NCBI RefSeq assembly: GCF_000807855.2
Contig: NZ_JRYR02000001.1
Span: 2,414,368 to 2,478,367, forward strand
Reading direction: 5' to 3'
From: Flammeovirga pacifica
GTDB lineage: Bacteria; Bacteroidota; Bacteroidia; Cytophagales; Flammeovirgaceae
DNA length: 64,000 nucleotides
Position numbers and translations under genes: made by a program
Notes under the pieces: model-generated
Told to the model about the DNA's origin: nothing
The model's input: only the letters and a program-made list of their open reading frames with translations
The model's database searches: none
Shown here: positions 36,423-44,927 of the stretch, one piece after another
How positions within the stretch are numbered: the stretch's first letter is position 1
How the letters are laid out: the number at the start of each line of letters is the position of its first letter

Positions 36423-38030
36423 CTACAATGCCTGCTCTAAATCTCCTCCAATATCAGTTTCTTTATAACCTTCACATTGAATTTTAAAAGCATGAGCATA
36501 TTTAGTAGGAAACGATACAGGTCTTCTAATAATCAATCCATTTTCCGTTCTCTCCCATTTTAAAGGTTCAGTACTTCCTACTAATTGAATTTTCTCAATA
36601 TCGTTATTCAAAATACCATATCGAGTACTTAATGTTTCTATCACAATATCTCCTTTTGGAGTATCCATTACAAAAGCATAAAATTCATTGTTATTCTTTT
36701 TTGTAAACCTGATATCGTTTTCTTTGTAAACAATTTTCTCTCTTTCGATTTTATGTCCTCCAGAAGGAATTCTTGTTGGACCTTCGCCAAATATCGCCCA
36801 AGGTCTTGTTCCATAAATAGCTTCACCGTTTACTGCTAACCAATCCCCCATATTTGTTAAAAGGTTTTCCATTTCAGGAGGAATAGTACCATCTGGGTTT
36901 GGAGGAACATTTAATAACATGTTACCGTTTTTAGAAACAATGTCGATTAAAATATCAATCAATTCATTCGTTTCTACAAACTTTGCATTTGATCGATAAA
37001 ACCAAGTACCAGGAGAAGTATCCGTTACCCAAGCTTCATCTTTAGGTTGGTTTGGTCTACCTCTTTCATAATCTCTTACTGCAGTAGCTTCTGGGAAAGT
37101 AGTTTCCTTAAACATGACGACCACCTCTTTATTCCATTCTTTGCCCTTGTTATAATAATAGGCTAAGAATTTTTGTCTATACTTTTCGTCCATGTTTTCT
37201 AACCACCAATCAAACCAAATAATATCTGGCTGGTAAATGTCTATATATTCTTTCAACTTTGCCCACCACTCCTGATGATACTCTTCTGTTGGCATATCAC
37301 TATCATATCCATGGGGTGTAGTGTATAAATCATAATCTTTAGGATCTACACCTCCATATTCATGTGCAGGAACAAAATATTTCCATGTAAAAGCATGATG
37401 AAATGATGCAATAAACTTCATTCCTCTTTTCTCTACAGATTCTTTTAAATCTTTAGAAATATCAACTCCTCCATAGTTAACAGAATTCCATCGAGTTTCT
37501 TTACTATCCCACATAGCAAAGTTATCGTGATGTATCGCAACGGGGCCAGCAAACTTTGCCCCTGATTTTTCAAAAAGAGCAGCCCACTTTTCAGCATCAA
37601 AACCAGTAGGTTTAAAGTTTTCAATTAAATACTTGTAACCAAATTCTTTTGGGTCACCAAATTGCTGTACGTGGTGTAAATAGTTAGACGTTGGATTATG
37701 GTTAGGAGAACCATCTTTATTTTTGGGATATTCTCCAGTTTTCCAATTTGGAAGGCCGTTTTTTCCATACATAAGCATGCCATGCCATCCTCCTAAATAC
37801 TCTTTTTTGTCCATATTCACAAAGGCTCCAGAAACAGGACCCCAGTGTGTATAAATTCCAAATTTAGCATCTCTATACCAATCAGGAGATTTATTTGCTT
37901 TAGCCAAAGATTTCCAATCTTCTTCAAAAGTTTCTTCTTTTTGTTCAAAAGCTTGTTGGCTAGTATTAGTTTGTTGACAAGAAAACAAACTACATAAAAA
38001 TGCAATAGATATTGTCTTTAATAGTTTCAT
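36423..38030 (-). CDS. GH29 exo-glycosidase lipoprotein 2
   Basis: 535 residues. Lipobox CSLFSC (Cys18). GH29 signatures: KFGIYTHWGPVSGAF (about 56-70), AGPVAIHHDNFAMWDSK (about 161-177) and PDIIWFDWWLEN with nucleophile Asp274. It has a longer loop at about 76-125 than enzyme 1 and aromatic WFDWW next to the nucleophile, so the two GH29 proteins probably differ in substrate or linkage. As with enzyme 1, fucosidase is the family default, but alpha-L-galactosidase is the better functional guess given the L-galactose operon immediately upstream on the same strand. Probably monocistronic; it has its own upstream C-boxes and terminator. Confidence 0.85.
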   Translation of the reverse strand: MKLLKTISIAFLCSLFSCQQTNTSQQAFEQKEETFEEDWKSLAKANKSPDWYRDAKFGIYTHWGPVSGAFVNMDKKEYLGGWHGMLMYGKNGLPNWKTGEYPKNKDGSPNHNPTSNYLHHVQQFGDPKEFGYKYLIENFKPTGFDAEKWAALFEKSGAKFAGPVAIHHDNFAMWDSKETRWNSVNYGGVDISKDLKESVEKRGMKFIASFHHAFTWKYFVPAHEYGGVDPKDYDLYTTPHGYDSDMPTEEYHQEWWAKLKEYIDIYQPDIIWFDWWLENMDEKYRQKFLAYYYNKGKEWNKEVVVMFKETTFPEATAVRDYERGRPNQPKDEAWVTDTSPGTWFYRSNAKFVETNELIDILIDIVSKNGNMLLNVPPNPDGTIPPEMENLLTNMGDWLAVNGEAIYGTRPWAIFGEGPTRIPSGGHKIEREKIVYKENDIRFTKKNNNEFYAFVMDTPKGDIVIETLSTRYGILNNDIEKIQLVGSTEPLKWERTENGLIIRRPVSFPTKYAHAFKIQCEGYKETDIGGDLEQAL

Positions 38031-38124
38031 ACTTCTTTATTAAAAATAATCATAGTATGAAAGTAGTTAAGTAGGTGAGAATCGATATAGAATAAATTTT
38101 CTAAATAACGTCTATAATAATATA

Positions 38125-38162
38125 CCCCCTATTTTTATGCAAAATTGCAGCAAATAGGGGGA
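38125..38162. promoter_or_regulatory. Inverted pair of C-boxes (also possible terminator)
   Basis: CCCCCTATTT (38125-38134) and AAATAGGGGG (38152-38161) are perfect 10-bp inverted copies, 17 bp apart, with an inner GCAA/TTGC pairing. The minus-strand copy is 132 bp before GH29 enzyme 2. No TAnnTTTG box lies about 50 bp downstream. It also follows the kdgK stop and could end that transcript, although the downstream T-run is poor. Confidence 0.5.
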
Positions 38163-38205
38163 GAACATGCCTAATAATATTATTCACTTTATAAAAGGTT
38201 GGATG

Positions 38206-39213
38206 TTACCTTTCCACTTTTGATGCATTTTTTGAGTGGATTAACCCCATTACTTCTTCTTTAGATACACTATTAAAATCACCATCTATACCATGTTTCA
38301 ATGCTGAAGATGCTGTTGCAAAATCAATACATTTTTGATAGTCATCCTCAAATGTATTTAACCCATAAATAACGCCTGCCATAAAAGCATCACCCCCACC
38401 AATTCTATCTACAATATGAGTAAGATTATATTTTTTACTTCTGTATACTTTATTCCCATCGTACAATACTCCTTGCCAAGTATGGTGATCAGCAGAGACA
38501 ACACCTCTAGAAGAAAATACTACTACCTCACAGTTGGGATAATTATTCATCATTTCTTGGCCAGACATTGCAAAACTCACATCACTCACTTCCTCATTCA
38601 ATAAATCAACATCTGGATGAATACCTGACATCACATGACATTTTTGCATTAGCTTTGGCATAACTTCTTCGTGACTTTTCCCCCAATTCCATAATTTAGA
38701 ACGGTAATTATAATCCACTGAAATTTTCAAGCCTTTCTCAAATGCCTTTGATATGGCAATCTCTGTAATTAATGCTGAATTTTCAGAAACTGCAGGGGTT
38801 ATTCCACTCCAATGAAACCATGTTGCTCCATCAAAAATTGTATCCCAATCATAGGTATCTACATCTAATAATGAAAAACCGCTATATGCTCTATCGTAGA
38901 TCACTTTACCACCTCTATGCATCGATGCAGCTTCGGTGAAATAGAGGCCTAAACGCTCCTCATTTCTTAAGATATTATCTGTAGAAATATTATATTTTTT
39001 TAAATAATAAAGGGCTTCTTTCCCCATCTCATTCAATGGTAAGACTGAGGCCATTTCTACATTTAGTCCAAAATTACCCAGGGAAGCCGCTACGTTTAAC
39101 TCTGCTCCTCCAAAAAAAGATTCATATTCGTTGGTCTGTCCAAATCGTTTATTTCTTATTGGTGATAATCGCATTAATATTTCACCGAAGGTTATTATTT
39201 TATTTTTTTTCAT
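38206..39213 (-). CDS. kdgK: 2-keto-3-deoxygluconate kinase (PfkB family)
   Basis: 335 residues from the ATG at 39213, where the conserved opening MKKNKIITFGEILMRLSP begins. The frame extends 11 codons further left, but that region holds a terminator-like hairpin. PfkB-family features: FFGGAELNVAASLGNFG (about 33-49), SVDYNYRSKLW (about 165-175, the substrate/ATP contact region of KDG kinases) and DRIGGGDAFMAG (about 269-280) with the catalytic base Asp275. It phosphorylates KDG from altronate dehydratase to KDPG, feeding the aldolase in the same operon. It is the last gene of the catabolic cluster, separated from uxaB by 71 bp with a terminator-like hairpin. Confidence 0.85.
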   Translation of the reverse strand: MKKNKIITFGEILMRLSPIRNKRFGQTNEYESFFGGAELNVAASLGNFGLNVEMASVLPLNEMGKEALYYLKKYNISTDNILRNEERLGLYFTEAASMHRGGKVIYDRAYSGFSLLDVDTYDWDTIFDGATWFHWSGITPAVSENSALITEIAISKAFEKGLKISVDYNYRSKLWNWGKSHEEVMPKLMQKCHVMSGIHPDVDLLNEEVSDVSFAMSGQEMMNNYPNCEVVVFSSRGVVSADHHTWQGVLYDGNKVYRSKKYNLTHIVDRIGGGDAFMAGVIYGLNTFEDDYQKCIDFATASSALKHGIDGDFNSVSKEEVMGLIHSKNASKVER

Positions 39214-39221
39214 GATTTTAT

Positions 39222-39260
39222 TTTTAAAAAAATAGGGAACCAACAAAAGGTCCCCTATTT
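39222..39260 (-). terminator. Terminator/attenuator between uxaB and kdgK
   Basis: On the minus strand AAATAGGGGACC and GGTTCCCTATTT pair (12 bp with one G-U) around a 7-nt loop (39230-39260), followed by a U-rich run. The kdgK start codon is only 16 nt past the stem, so kdgK depends on readthrough or on another promoter. Confidence 0.7.
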
Positions 39261-39284
39261 CTCACACATACATAATAGAATATC

Positions 39285-40727
39285 TTAAACAAACATCTCG
39301 TCTGTAATGATCGCATTGATTCCATCATTATCAATCACTCTCAAATAATGAGTGACACCCTCATTTAATTGAGGGATTTTAGAAAGATCTTGTTCCCAAA
39401 GTTTACTGTAAGACAATACTTTCTTCACTACATCTCCTAGTGAATGATTGTTTGCGCTATATTCTTCCCATACATTACTTAACAGCTGAGCTATATCCTC
39501 ATTATCTTTAACAACAAAGCCTATTTTATTATTAGGATCATATAACTTGATTAATGCTGCAAATGATATCAATAAATGCTTTGGTAACTTACCATTAAGT
39601 TCATGATACTTTAAAATTGAAGGCAGCACTCTAGTTTTAAATTTAGGGAATGAATTTAAAGAAATACTTTCCAAGTAATGTTTGATAAAAGGATTTCTAA
39701 ATCTATCCAATACATCATTTTTAAATGCTACAATATCATCTGCCTGAGGTAAAGATGGTATGATTTCATCAGAGATAGCTCTATCAATAAACTGACAGAT
39801 CTGTTCATTCTCCAAATTTTCTTTGACTGTTTCAATACCCGCTAAAAGTCCCACTGGAACCATTAGTGTATGCGCTCCATTTAAAATTCGGACTTTTCTC
39901 TCTCTATAAGGAGCTTGGTTATCAGTGACGATAATATTTAAACCCGCTTTTTCAAACGGCAACTGATTCTTTATTTTCTGATCACCTTCTAGTACAAACA
40001 AATGAAATTGTTCTCCTTCTACTACTAATTGATCTTCAAAACCCAAGTCTTCCTGAATTTCATTAATTCTATCTTTAGGGTAACCCGGAACAATACGATC
40101 TACCAACGTATTGTAAAAAGTACAAGCTTCGTTTACCCAATCTGTAAATGTTTCTGCTAAATCCCAGAGCTTAGCATATTGGAGAATAATCTCTTTTAAC
40201 TTCGCTCCATTTTGATCAATTAATTCACATGGTAAAATGATTAAACCTTTCTCCTTGTCACCATCAAAATGCATAAAACGATGATGTAAAAATGCTGTCA
40301 GTTTTGCAGGAAAGCTATCTTGAACCGCATCTAATTTATCTCCTTCATTGTATGCAATACCTGCCTCAGTGGTATTTGAAAAAACAAATTGTAATGTATC
40401 TACCTCTGATAATTTTAAATATTCGTTATAGTCTGTATAAGGGTTAATCACTTGTTGAATACAATCGACCAACATCTTTTTATTGATAAGCTCCCCTTTT
40501 TCAATACCATTTAATAATAAGTGGTATAAACCATCTTGAGCATCTAGGATTTCTCCCAATCCTTGAGGAATAGGTTGTACGACTGCAACACCTGCATTAA
40601 AATCAGACTTTTCATTCATCTCATGAATCATCCAATCTACAAATGCTCTTAAAAAATTACCTTCACCAAATTGTATCACTTTTAAGGGGCGTTGTTCTAC
40701 ACTTGCTGTTGTTCTATTTAGTTTCAT
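39285..40727 (-). CDS. uxaB: Tagaturonate reductase (altronate oxidoreductase)
   Basis: 480 residues, the usual length for UxaB. The N-terminal Rossmann fold begins VIQFGEGNFLRAFVDWMIHEMNE (about 18-40), which closely resembles the UxaB family's opening, and GVAVVQPIPQG follows. RILNGAHTLMVPVGLL (about 278-293) is the mannitol-dehydrogenase-family catalytic block (KxxxxNxxH type). It reduces D-tagaturonate to D-altronate with NADH. In this operon it would accept tagaturonate made from L-galactonate by the neighbouring zinc dehydrogenase. The fructuronate reductase UxuB is the main alternative; presence of UxaA rather than a mannonate dehydratase favours UxaB. Confidence 0.9.
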   Translation of the reverse strand: MKLNRTTASVEQRPLKVIQFGEGNFLRAFVDWMIHEMNEKSDFNAGVAVVQPIPQGLGEILDAQDGLYHLLLNGIEKGELINKKMLVDCIQQVINPYTDYNEYLKLSEVDTLQFVFSNTTEAGIAYNEGDKLDAVQDSFPAKLTAFLHHRFMHFDGDKEKGLIILPCELIDQNGAKLKEIILQYAKLWDLAETFTDWVNEACTFYNTLVDRIVPGYPKDRINEIQEDLGFEDQLVVEGEQFHLFVLEGDQKIKNQLPFEKAGLNIIVTDNQAPYRERKVRILNGAHTLMVPVGLLAGIETVKENLENEQICQFIDRAISDEIIPSLPQADDIVAFKNDVLDRFRNPFIKHYLESISLNSFPKFKTRVLPSILKYHELNGKLPKHLLISFAALIKLYDPNNKIGFVVKDNEDIAQLLSNVWEEYSANNHSLGDVVKKVLSYSKLWEQDLSKIPQLNEGVTHYLRVIDNDGINAIITDEMFV

Positions 40728-40767
40728 GTATCTGATGTTTTTATTGAAGTTCTATTGATTTACATTT

Positions 40768-42420
40768 TTAGAGAGAAATACCCCTTTTCCAAGGAATGAA
40801 ATCATCCTGTCGCATTCGCATAGAATTTGTTTCATCTTGTCCACTTGCTATTAATAATAGATATTCAAGCATTGTATTCGCACGAGAAGCAATACTATCT
40901 TCACCTGTAATTACTGACCCTGTATTAAAATCAATAATATCATTCATCCTTTCTGCAAGTATCGAATTAGAAGCCACCTTTATTACTGGAGTTATTGGAT
41001 TTCCTGTAGGTGTTCCTAAGCCTGTACTAAATGTAATTAATGTTGCTCCTGAGCCTGCTAATGCTGTAGTAGACTCTACATCATTTCCTGGAGTACACAA
41101 CAGATTAAGACCCGGTTTTGTGACTTGCTCTGTATAATCTAGTACGGCAACAATTGGAGATGATCCTCCTTTCTTTGCCGCTCCTGCAGATTTCATGGCA
41201 TCTGTGATTAAACCATCTTTTATATTACCTGGAGATGGATTTGCATCAAACCCAGATCCTACGGCTTCTGCTCTTTGTTTATAAATTGACATAAGGTCAA
41301 CAAAACGTTGGGCATCTTTCTCATCGATACAACGGTCAGTTAGGCTTTGCTCTACTCCATTAAGCTCAGGAAATTCTGCAAGAATTGGAGAGGCACCTAA
41401 TGCTACTAACATATCTGATACATAACCGATAACAGGGTTGGCTGATATTCCTGAAAAACCATCAGATCCACCACATTCTAAACCTAATCTTAAGGCCGAA
41501 ATAGGTGCTGGCTTTCTTTCTACTTTATTAGCTTCTACCAAACCCGACATGGTGTACTTTACTATGTTAGAAATAAACTCAGATTCCGCTACACTTTTTT
41601 GCTGCTCCACATAGTAAACAGGCTTATCAAAATTGGGATTCAGTTTATCAATGGCATCTTTTAAAATATCAACCTGAGCATTTTGACAACCTAAGCTCAA
41701 AAAGGTGGCTCCAGCTACATTTGGATTATTTAAATAACCGGCTAATAGTTGACATAATGTATCCGAATCTTGACGAATACCTCCACATCCTCCATCGTGA
41801 AGAAGGAATTTTATGCCATCAACATTATTAAAAACTCTATTTTTCTTTTGCTCTGCTAAAGGAATAACAATATCATCATTCAATATTGATTGGTTATCAG
41901 CACCATTTTCTATTTTTTTTAACAGATTATCTATATCCAGATCATAATCTCGGCCTTTTGAATAACCGAGCTTTTCTTCTAAAATTTCCTTTGCTGCTAC
42001 AACATTTCTATTTTCACAAAAAACAAGAGGAACAACCAACCACATATTCTGCGTACCCACCTGACCATCTGTTCTATGATAGCCCATAAAAGTTCTATCT
42101 TTGAAATTAGAAACATCAGGCTTGTTCCATGAAGTTCTTCGGTCTCTTACGACAACATCACTAGCAGCATGCTTTACATTTTGTATTGTTAATGCCTCTC
42201 CTTTTTTAATGAATGTTGTGGCTTTACCAACAAGTACACCATACATAATCACTTCGTCTCCTATTTGGAAATCCTTAAGTGCAAATTTATGTTTACTCTT
42301 TACCGGACTAGTTGTTGTTATATGGTGTTGTTCATATTCTATATTTTCAGCAACCTCTAGGTCTTTCAGTGCTACCATCACATTATCAGATGGATGCACC
42401 ATTAAAACTTTATTCATCAT
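40768..42420 (-). CDS. uxaA: Altronate dehydratase
   Basis: About 550 residues from the ATG at 42420, chosen because GAGAG lies just before it and it avoids overlapping the aldolase gene. An N-terminal SAF-like domain (about 1-90) is joined to the large UxaA domain. Hallmarks are FMGYHRTDGQVGTQN (about 109-123), HDGGCGGIRQDS (about 207-218), ECGGSDGFSGISANPVIG (about 316-333) and LCTPGNDVESTTALAGSGA. The cysteine-rich motifs are those of the iron-dependent altronate/galactarate dehydratases. It converts D-altronate to 2-keto-3-deoxygluconate. Galactarate dehydratase is the only close alternative; pairing with uxaB argues for altronate. Confidence 0.9.
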   Translation of the reverse strand: MMNKVLMVHPSDNVMVALKDLEVAENIEYEQHHITTTSPVKSKHKFALKDFQIGDEVIMYGVLVGKATTFIKKGEALTIQNVKHAASDVVVRDRRTSWNKPDVSNFKDRTFMGYHRTDGQVGTQNMWLVVPLVFCENRNVVAAKEILEEKLGYSKGRDYDLDIDNLLKKIENGADNQSILNDDIVIPLAEQKKNRVFNNVDGIKFLLHDGGCGGIRQDSDTLCQLLAGYLNNPNVAGATFLSLGCQNAQVDILKDAIDKLNPNFDKPVYYVEQQKSVAESEFISNIVKYTMSGLVEANKVERKPAPISALRLGLECGGSDGFSGISANPVIGYVSDMLVALGASPILAEFPELNGVEQSLTDRCIDEKDAQRFVDLMSIYKQRAEAVGSGFDANPSPGNIKDGLITDAMKSAGAAKKGGSSPIVAVLDYTEQVTKPGLNLLCTPGNDVESTTALAGSGATLITFSTGLGTPTGNPITPVIKVASNSILAERMNDIIDFNTGSVITGEDSIASRANTMLEYLLLIASGQDETNSMRMRQDDFIPWKRGISL

Positions 42421-42431
42421 CTCTCTTTTAT

Positions 42432-43118
42432 TTAAACTGTAATACAAGTTTCTTGGTATTCCTCGATAAAGTCCATTAATGACCTTACGCGATTGTAGGT
42501 AGCATCTAAATCAAATGTATTATCAGTATCTTTAATCATTAATTTATCTCCTATTCCTACACAGCTGACACCTACATCAAGCCAACTTTTTATGTCCTCT
42601 ACTGAAGGGGAAATTCCTCCAGTTGGCATCACATCAGTCCAAGGCATTGGTGCTTTTACTCCTTTGATAAAATTCTTAGCATCGAAAGAGTTTGCTGGAA
42701 AAATTTTCACAACTTCAGCACCACATTCATGTGCATTTGAAATTTCTGAAACAGTAGAACATCCTGGAAACCAAGCTATTTTCCTACGGTTACAAATCTT
42801 TCCAATCGATGCATTAAAGAGTGGTGAAACAATAAAATCTGCTCCATGCTGAATAAAAATCCCTGCTGTTACTTCGTCGACAATAGAGCCTATACCAATA
42901 GCTAATTCTGGAAATTCTTTTCTTACAGTTTTTACTAACTGAGTAAAAATTTGATCTGCTTGTTCACCTCGATTAGTAAATTCAAAAACACGAACTCCAG
43001 CTTTATAAAGAGTAGATAAAACTAATAAAGTTTCCTCAAGATCATTGTTATAAAAAACAGGAACGATAACAGTAGCTTTCATTTTTGATACTACCTCAAT
43101 TCTTGAAAATTTTGCCAT
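42432..43118 (-). CDS. eda: KDPG aldolase (class I)
   Basis: 228 residues. The TIM-barrel motifs of the KDPG/KHG aldolase family are clear: VRVFEFTNRG with Glu46, IGIGSIVDEVTAG (about 74-86), GADFIVSPLFN, WFPGCSTVSEISNA (about 116-129) and GAEVVKIFPANSF with Schiff-base Lys138, then VMPTGGISP. It splits KDPG to pyruvate and glyceraldehyde-3-phosphate, the exit of the pathway in this operon. It lies between the mutarotase gene (3-nt gap upstream) and uxaA (11-nt gap downstream). Confidence 0.9.
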   Translation of the reverse strand: MAKFSRIEVVSKMKATVIVPVFYNNDLEETLLVLSTLYKAGVRVFEFTNRGEQADQIFTQLVKTVRKEFPELAIGIGSIVDEVTAGIFIQHGADFIVSPLFNASIGKICNRRKIAWFPGCSTVSEISNAHECGAEVVKIFPANSFDAKNFIKGVKAPMPWTDVMPTGGISPSVEDIKSWLDVGVSCVGIGDKLMIKDTDNTFDLDATYNRVRSLMDFIEEYQETCITV

Positions 43119-43121
43119 TAT

Positions 43122-43550
43122 TTATTCTGTTTCTATACTATGTTGAGGATTAGATAATTTTGATAATTCTTTCACTTGCCCATCAAGTGGTTCATGATCT
43201 TCTTTTTGATCTAATTCATAAATACGTTCCATCAATTCCCATTTAGAGTCAGCATCTGCATTCTCATCTGCGACTTGAAAACGAGAGACAAATTTCTCCC
43301 ATTCAGACTGTCTAGGCTTTGTGGCTAATATTTTCATCTGAACCTCATGGTCGAAATCAGCCACAGTATCCATGATCATAAAAAGTTGTGTTTTATGCAG
43401 GTATATCTCCATATCCAAAATACCTACATCTTTCATACCCTGAGTTATTTCTTTCCAAGCAAACCCTTTAGCATGCACTTTTTTATAGTCTTCTATCAAT
43501 GTTTTATTATCTGATAGAGAAAGTGTTTTACAGTATCTTTTGTAGTGCAT
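43122..43550 (-). CDS. L-rhamnose mutarotase (RhaM) family protein
   Basis: 142 residues; the RhaM-type dimeric alpha/beta barrel fold is evident from the opening HYKRYCKTLSL, the DYKKVHAKGF block with Tyr22 and His26 (the Tyr/His pair of the active site), EIYLHKTQLFMIMDTVADFD (about 48-67) and a closing WELMERIYEL. Family members interconvert anomers of 6-deoxy sugars such as L-rhamnose and L-fucose. In this operon the substrate is most likely L-galactose after uptake. The C-terminus is about 25 residues longer than the usual 104-115 residue RhaM core and is polar. It is translated just after the FucP-type transporter (6-nt gap). Confidence 0.8.
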   Translation of the reverse strand: MHYKRYCKTLSLSDNKTLIEDYKKVHAKGFAWKEITQGMKDVGILDMEIYLHKTQLFMIMDTVADFDHEVQMKILATKPRQSEWEKFVSRFQVADENADADSKWELMERIYELDQKEDHEPLDGQVKELSKLSNPQHSIETE

Positions 43551-43556
43551 GGTATT

Positions 43557-44912
43557 TTATTTTGAGTTTATATAACGTCTGTATCCGAAAAGTGAGATCA
43601 TACAGAAACATAACAATGGTAATACAAATGATATATTCACTGATGGGTAGCCTAAAATCGTTTCAAGATCTACAATTGCTCCTTGGATAGGTGGCATTAA
43701 TGCACCACCAACAATGGCCATTACTAAGCCTGCAGCACCAAATTCTGCATCTTGATCTAGCCCTTCAAGTGCGATTCCGTAGATAGTTGGAAACATTAAT
43801 GACATAAATAATGATGTTCCAATTAATGCATAAAGACCTATATCTCCACCTATAAAAATGGTAACACACATTAGTGCTACTCCTCCAAAAGCAAACACAG
43901 ATAATAATAGAGTAGCTGATACATAACGCATCATAAATGTTGCAATAAAACGCCCTACTAAGAACAGTACCATTGCTATAATATTGAAAAATTGTGCCTC
44001 AGCTTTTGAATAACCTAAGTTCTCAGCATACTGAATAATGAATGTCCAACACATGATTTGTGCTCCTACATAAAAAATCTGAGCAATCACTCCTTCACTA
44101 TACGTAGTATTATCCAAAAGTCTATTGATGGTATCTTTTAAGCTAAACTGCTCATCTTTATTTCTTTTTGAAGGAATCTTAGTCACTGCGATCACGATAC
44201 CAATGATTAAAACAACTAAACCTAATAATACATAAGGATCTCTTATGACCATCAAATCGTGAGTTCTAATTAAAGCCTGATCAGCTTCTGGAAGTGATGC
44301 AAAAATTGACTTTCCTGAAGTATTTAACTTAGCAGATTCTAATTTTGACAAGATAAATTGCTGTGCCACAAACATACCTGTTAAAGAACCAATTGGATTG
44401 AAAGCTTGTGCTAAGTTTAATCTTCTTGTTGATGTTGCTTTAGAACCTAGGGAAAGGATTAATGGGTTAGCTGTAGTTTCTAAAAAAGCTAATCCAAAAG
44501 TTAAGATGTAGTATGATGCTAAGAAAAAACCAAACATCTGAAATTGAGCAGCAGGAATGAATAATAAAGTTCCTGTTGCATAAAGCCCCATACCAATAAG
44601 GATTACAGACTTATATGAATATTTTTTTACGAGAATAGCAGCAGGTAAGGCCATTGTAAAATACCCTCCATAGAAAGCAAACTGTACAAAAGATGCTTCA
44701 AAATTTGAAATATCCATCACCGTTTTAAAGGCGGATACCATGGGGTTAGTTATATCATTTGCAAAACCCCACAATGCAAAAAGACTAGTAATTAATATAA
44801 ATGGAATAAGGTACTTTTTTTCAACCACCTTTTCATTTTTTGAATCAGGAGCAGTGTTTTGATTCTGCTCCTCTTCATTCAACTCTAATTTATCTAATGT
44901 TATATTACTCAT
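43557..44912 (-). CDS. fucP: FucP-type sugar:H+ symporter (MFS)
   Basis: 451 residues with about 12 hydrophobic helices. The sequence follows the FucP group: FALWGFANDITNPMVSAFK at the first helix, FYGGYFTMALPAA (helix 2), GLAFLETTANPLILSLG (helix 4-5), RRLNLAQAFNPIGSLTG (helix 5) and MFPTIYGIALEGL in the second half. FucP imports L-fucose and also L-galactose and D-arabinose in E. coli, so L-galactose is a natural substrate. A polar 35-residue N-terminal extension precedes helix 1. Located mid-operon between the L-galactonate dehydrogenase and mutarotase genes. Confidence 0.88.
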   Translation of the reverse strand: MSNITLDKLELNEEEQNQNTAPDSKNEKVVEKKYLIPFILITSLFALWGFANDITNPMVSAFKTVMDISNFEASFVQFAFYGGYFTMALPAAILVKKYSYKSVILIGMGLYATGTLLFIPAAQFQMFGFFLASYYILTFGLAFLETTANPLILSLGSKATSTRRLNLAQAFNPIGSLTGMFVAQQFILSKLESAKLNTSGKSIFASLPEADQALIRTHDLMVIRDPYVLLGLVVLIIGIVIAVTKIPSKRNKDEQFSLKDTINRLLDNTTYSEGVIAQIFYVGAQIMCWTFIIQYAENLGYSKAEAQFFNIIAMVLFLVGRFIATFMMRYVSATLLLSVFAFGGVALMCVTIFIGGDIGLYALIGTSLFMSLMFPTIYGIALEGLDQDAEFGAAGLVMAIVGGALMPPIQGAIVDLETILGYPSVNISFVLPLLCFCMISLFGYRRYINSK

Positions 44913-44927
44913 TACTTATTTATCTGT

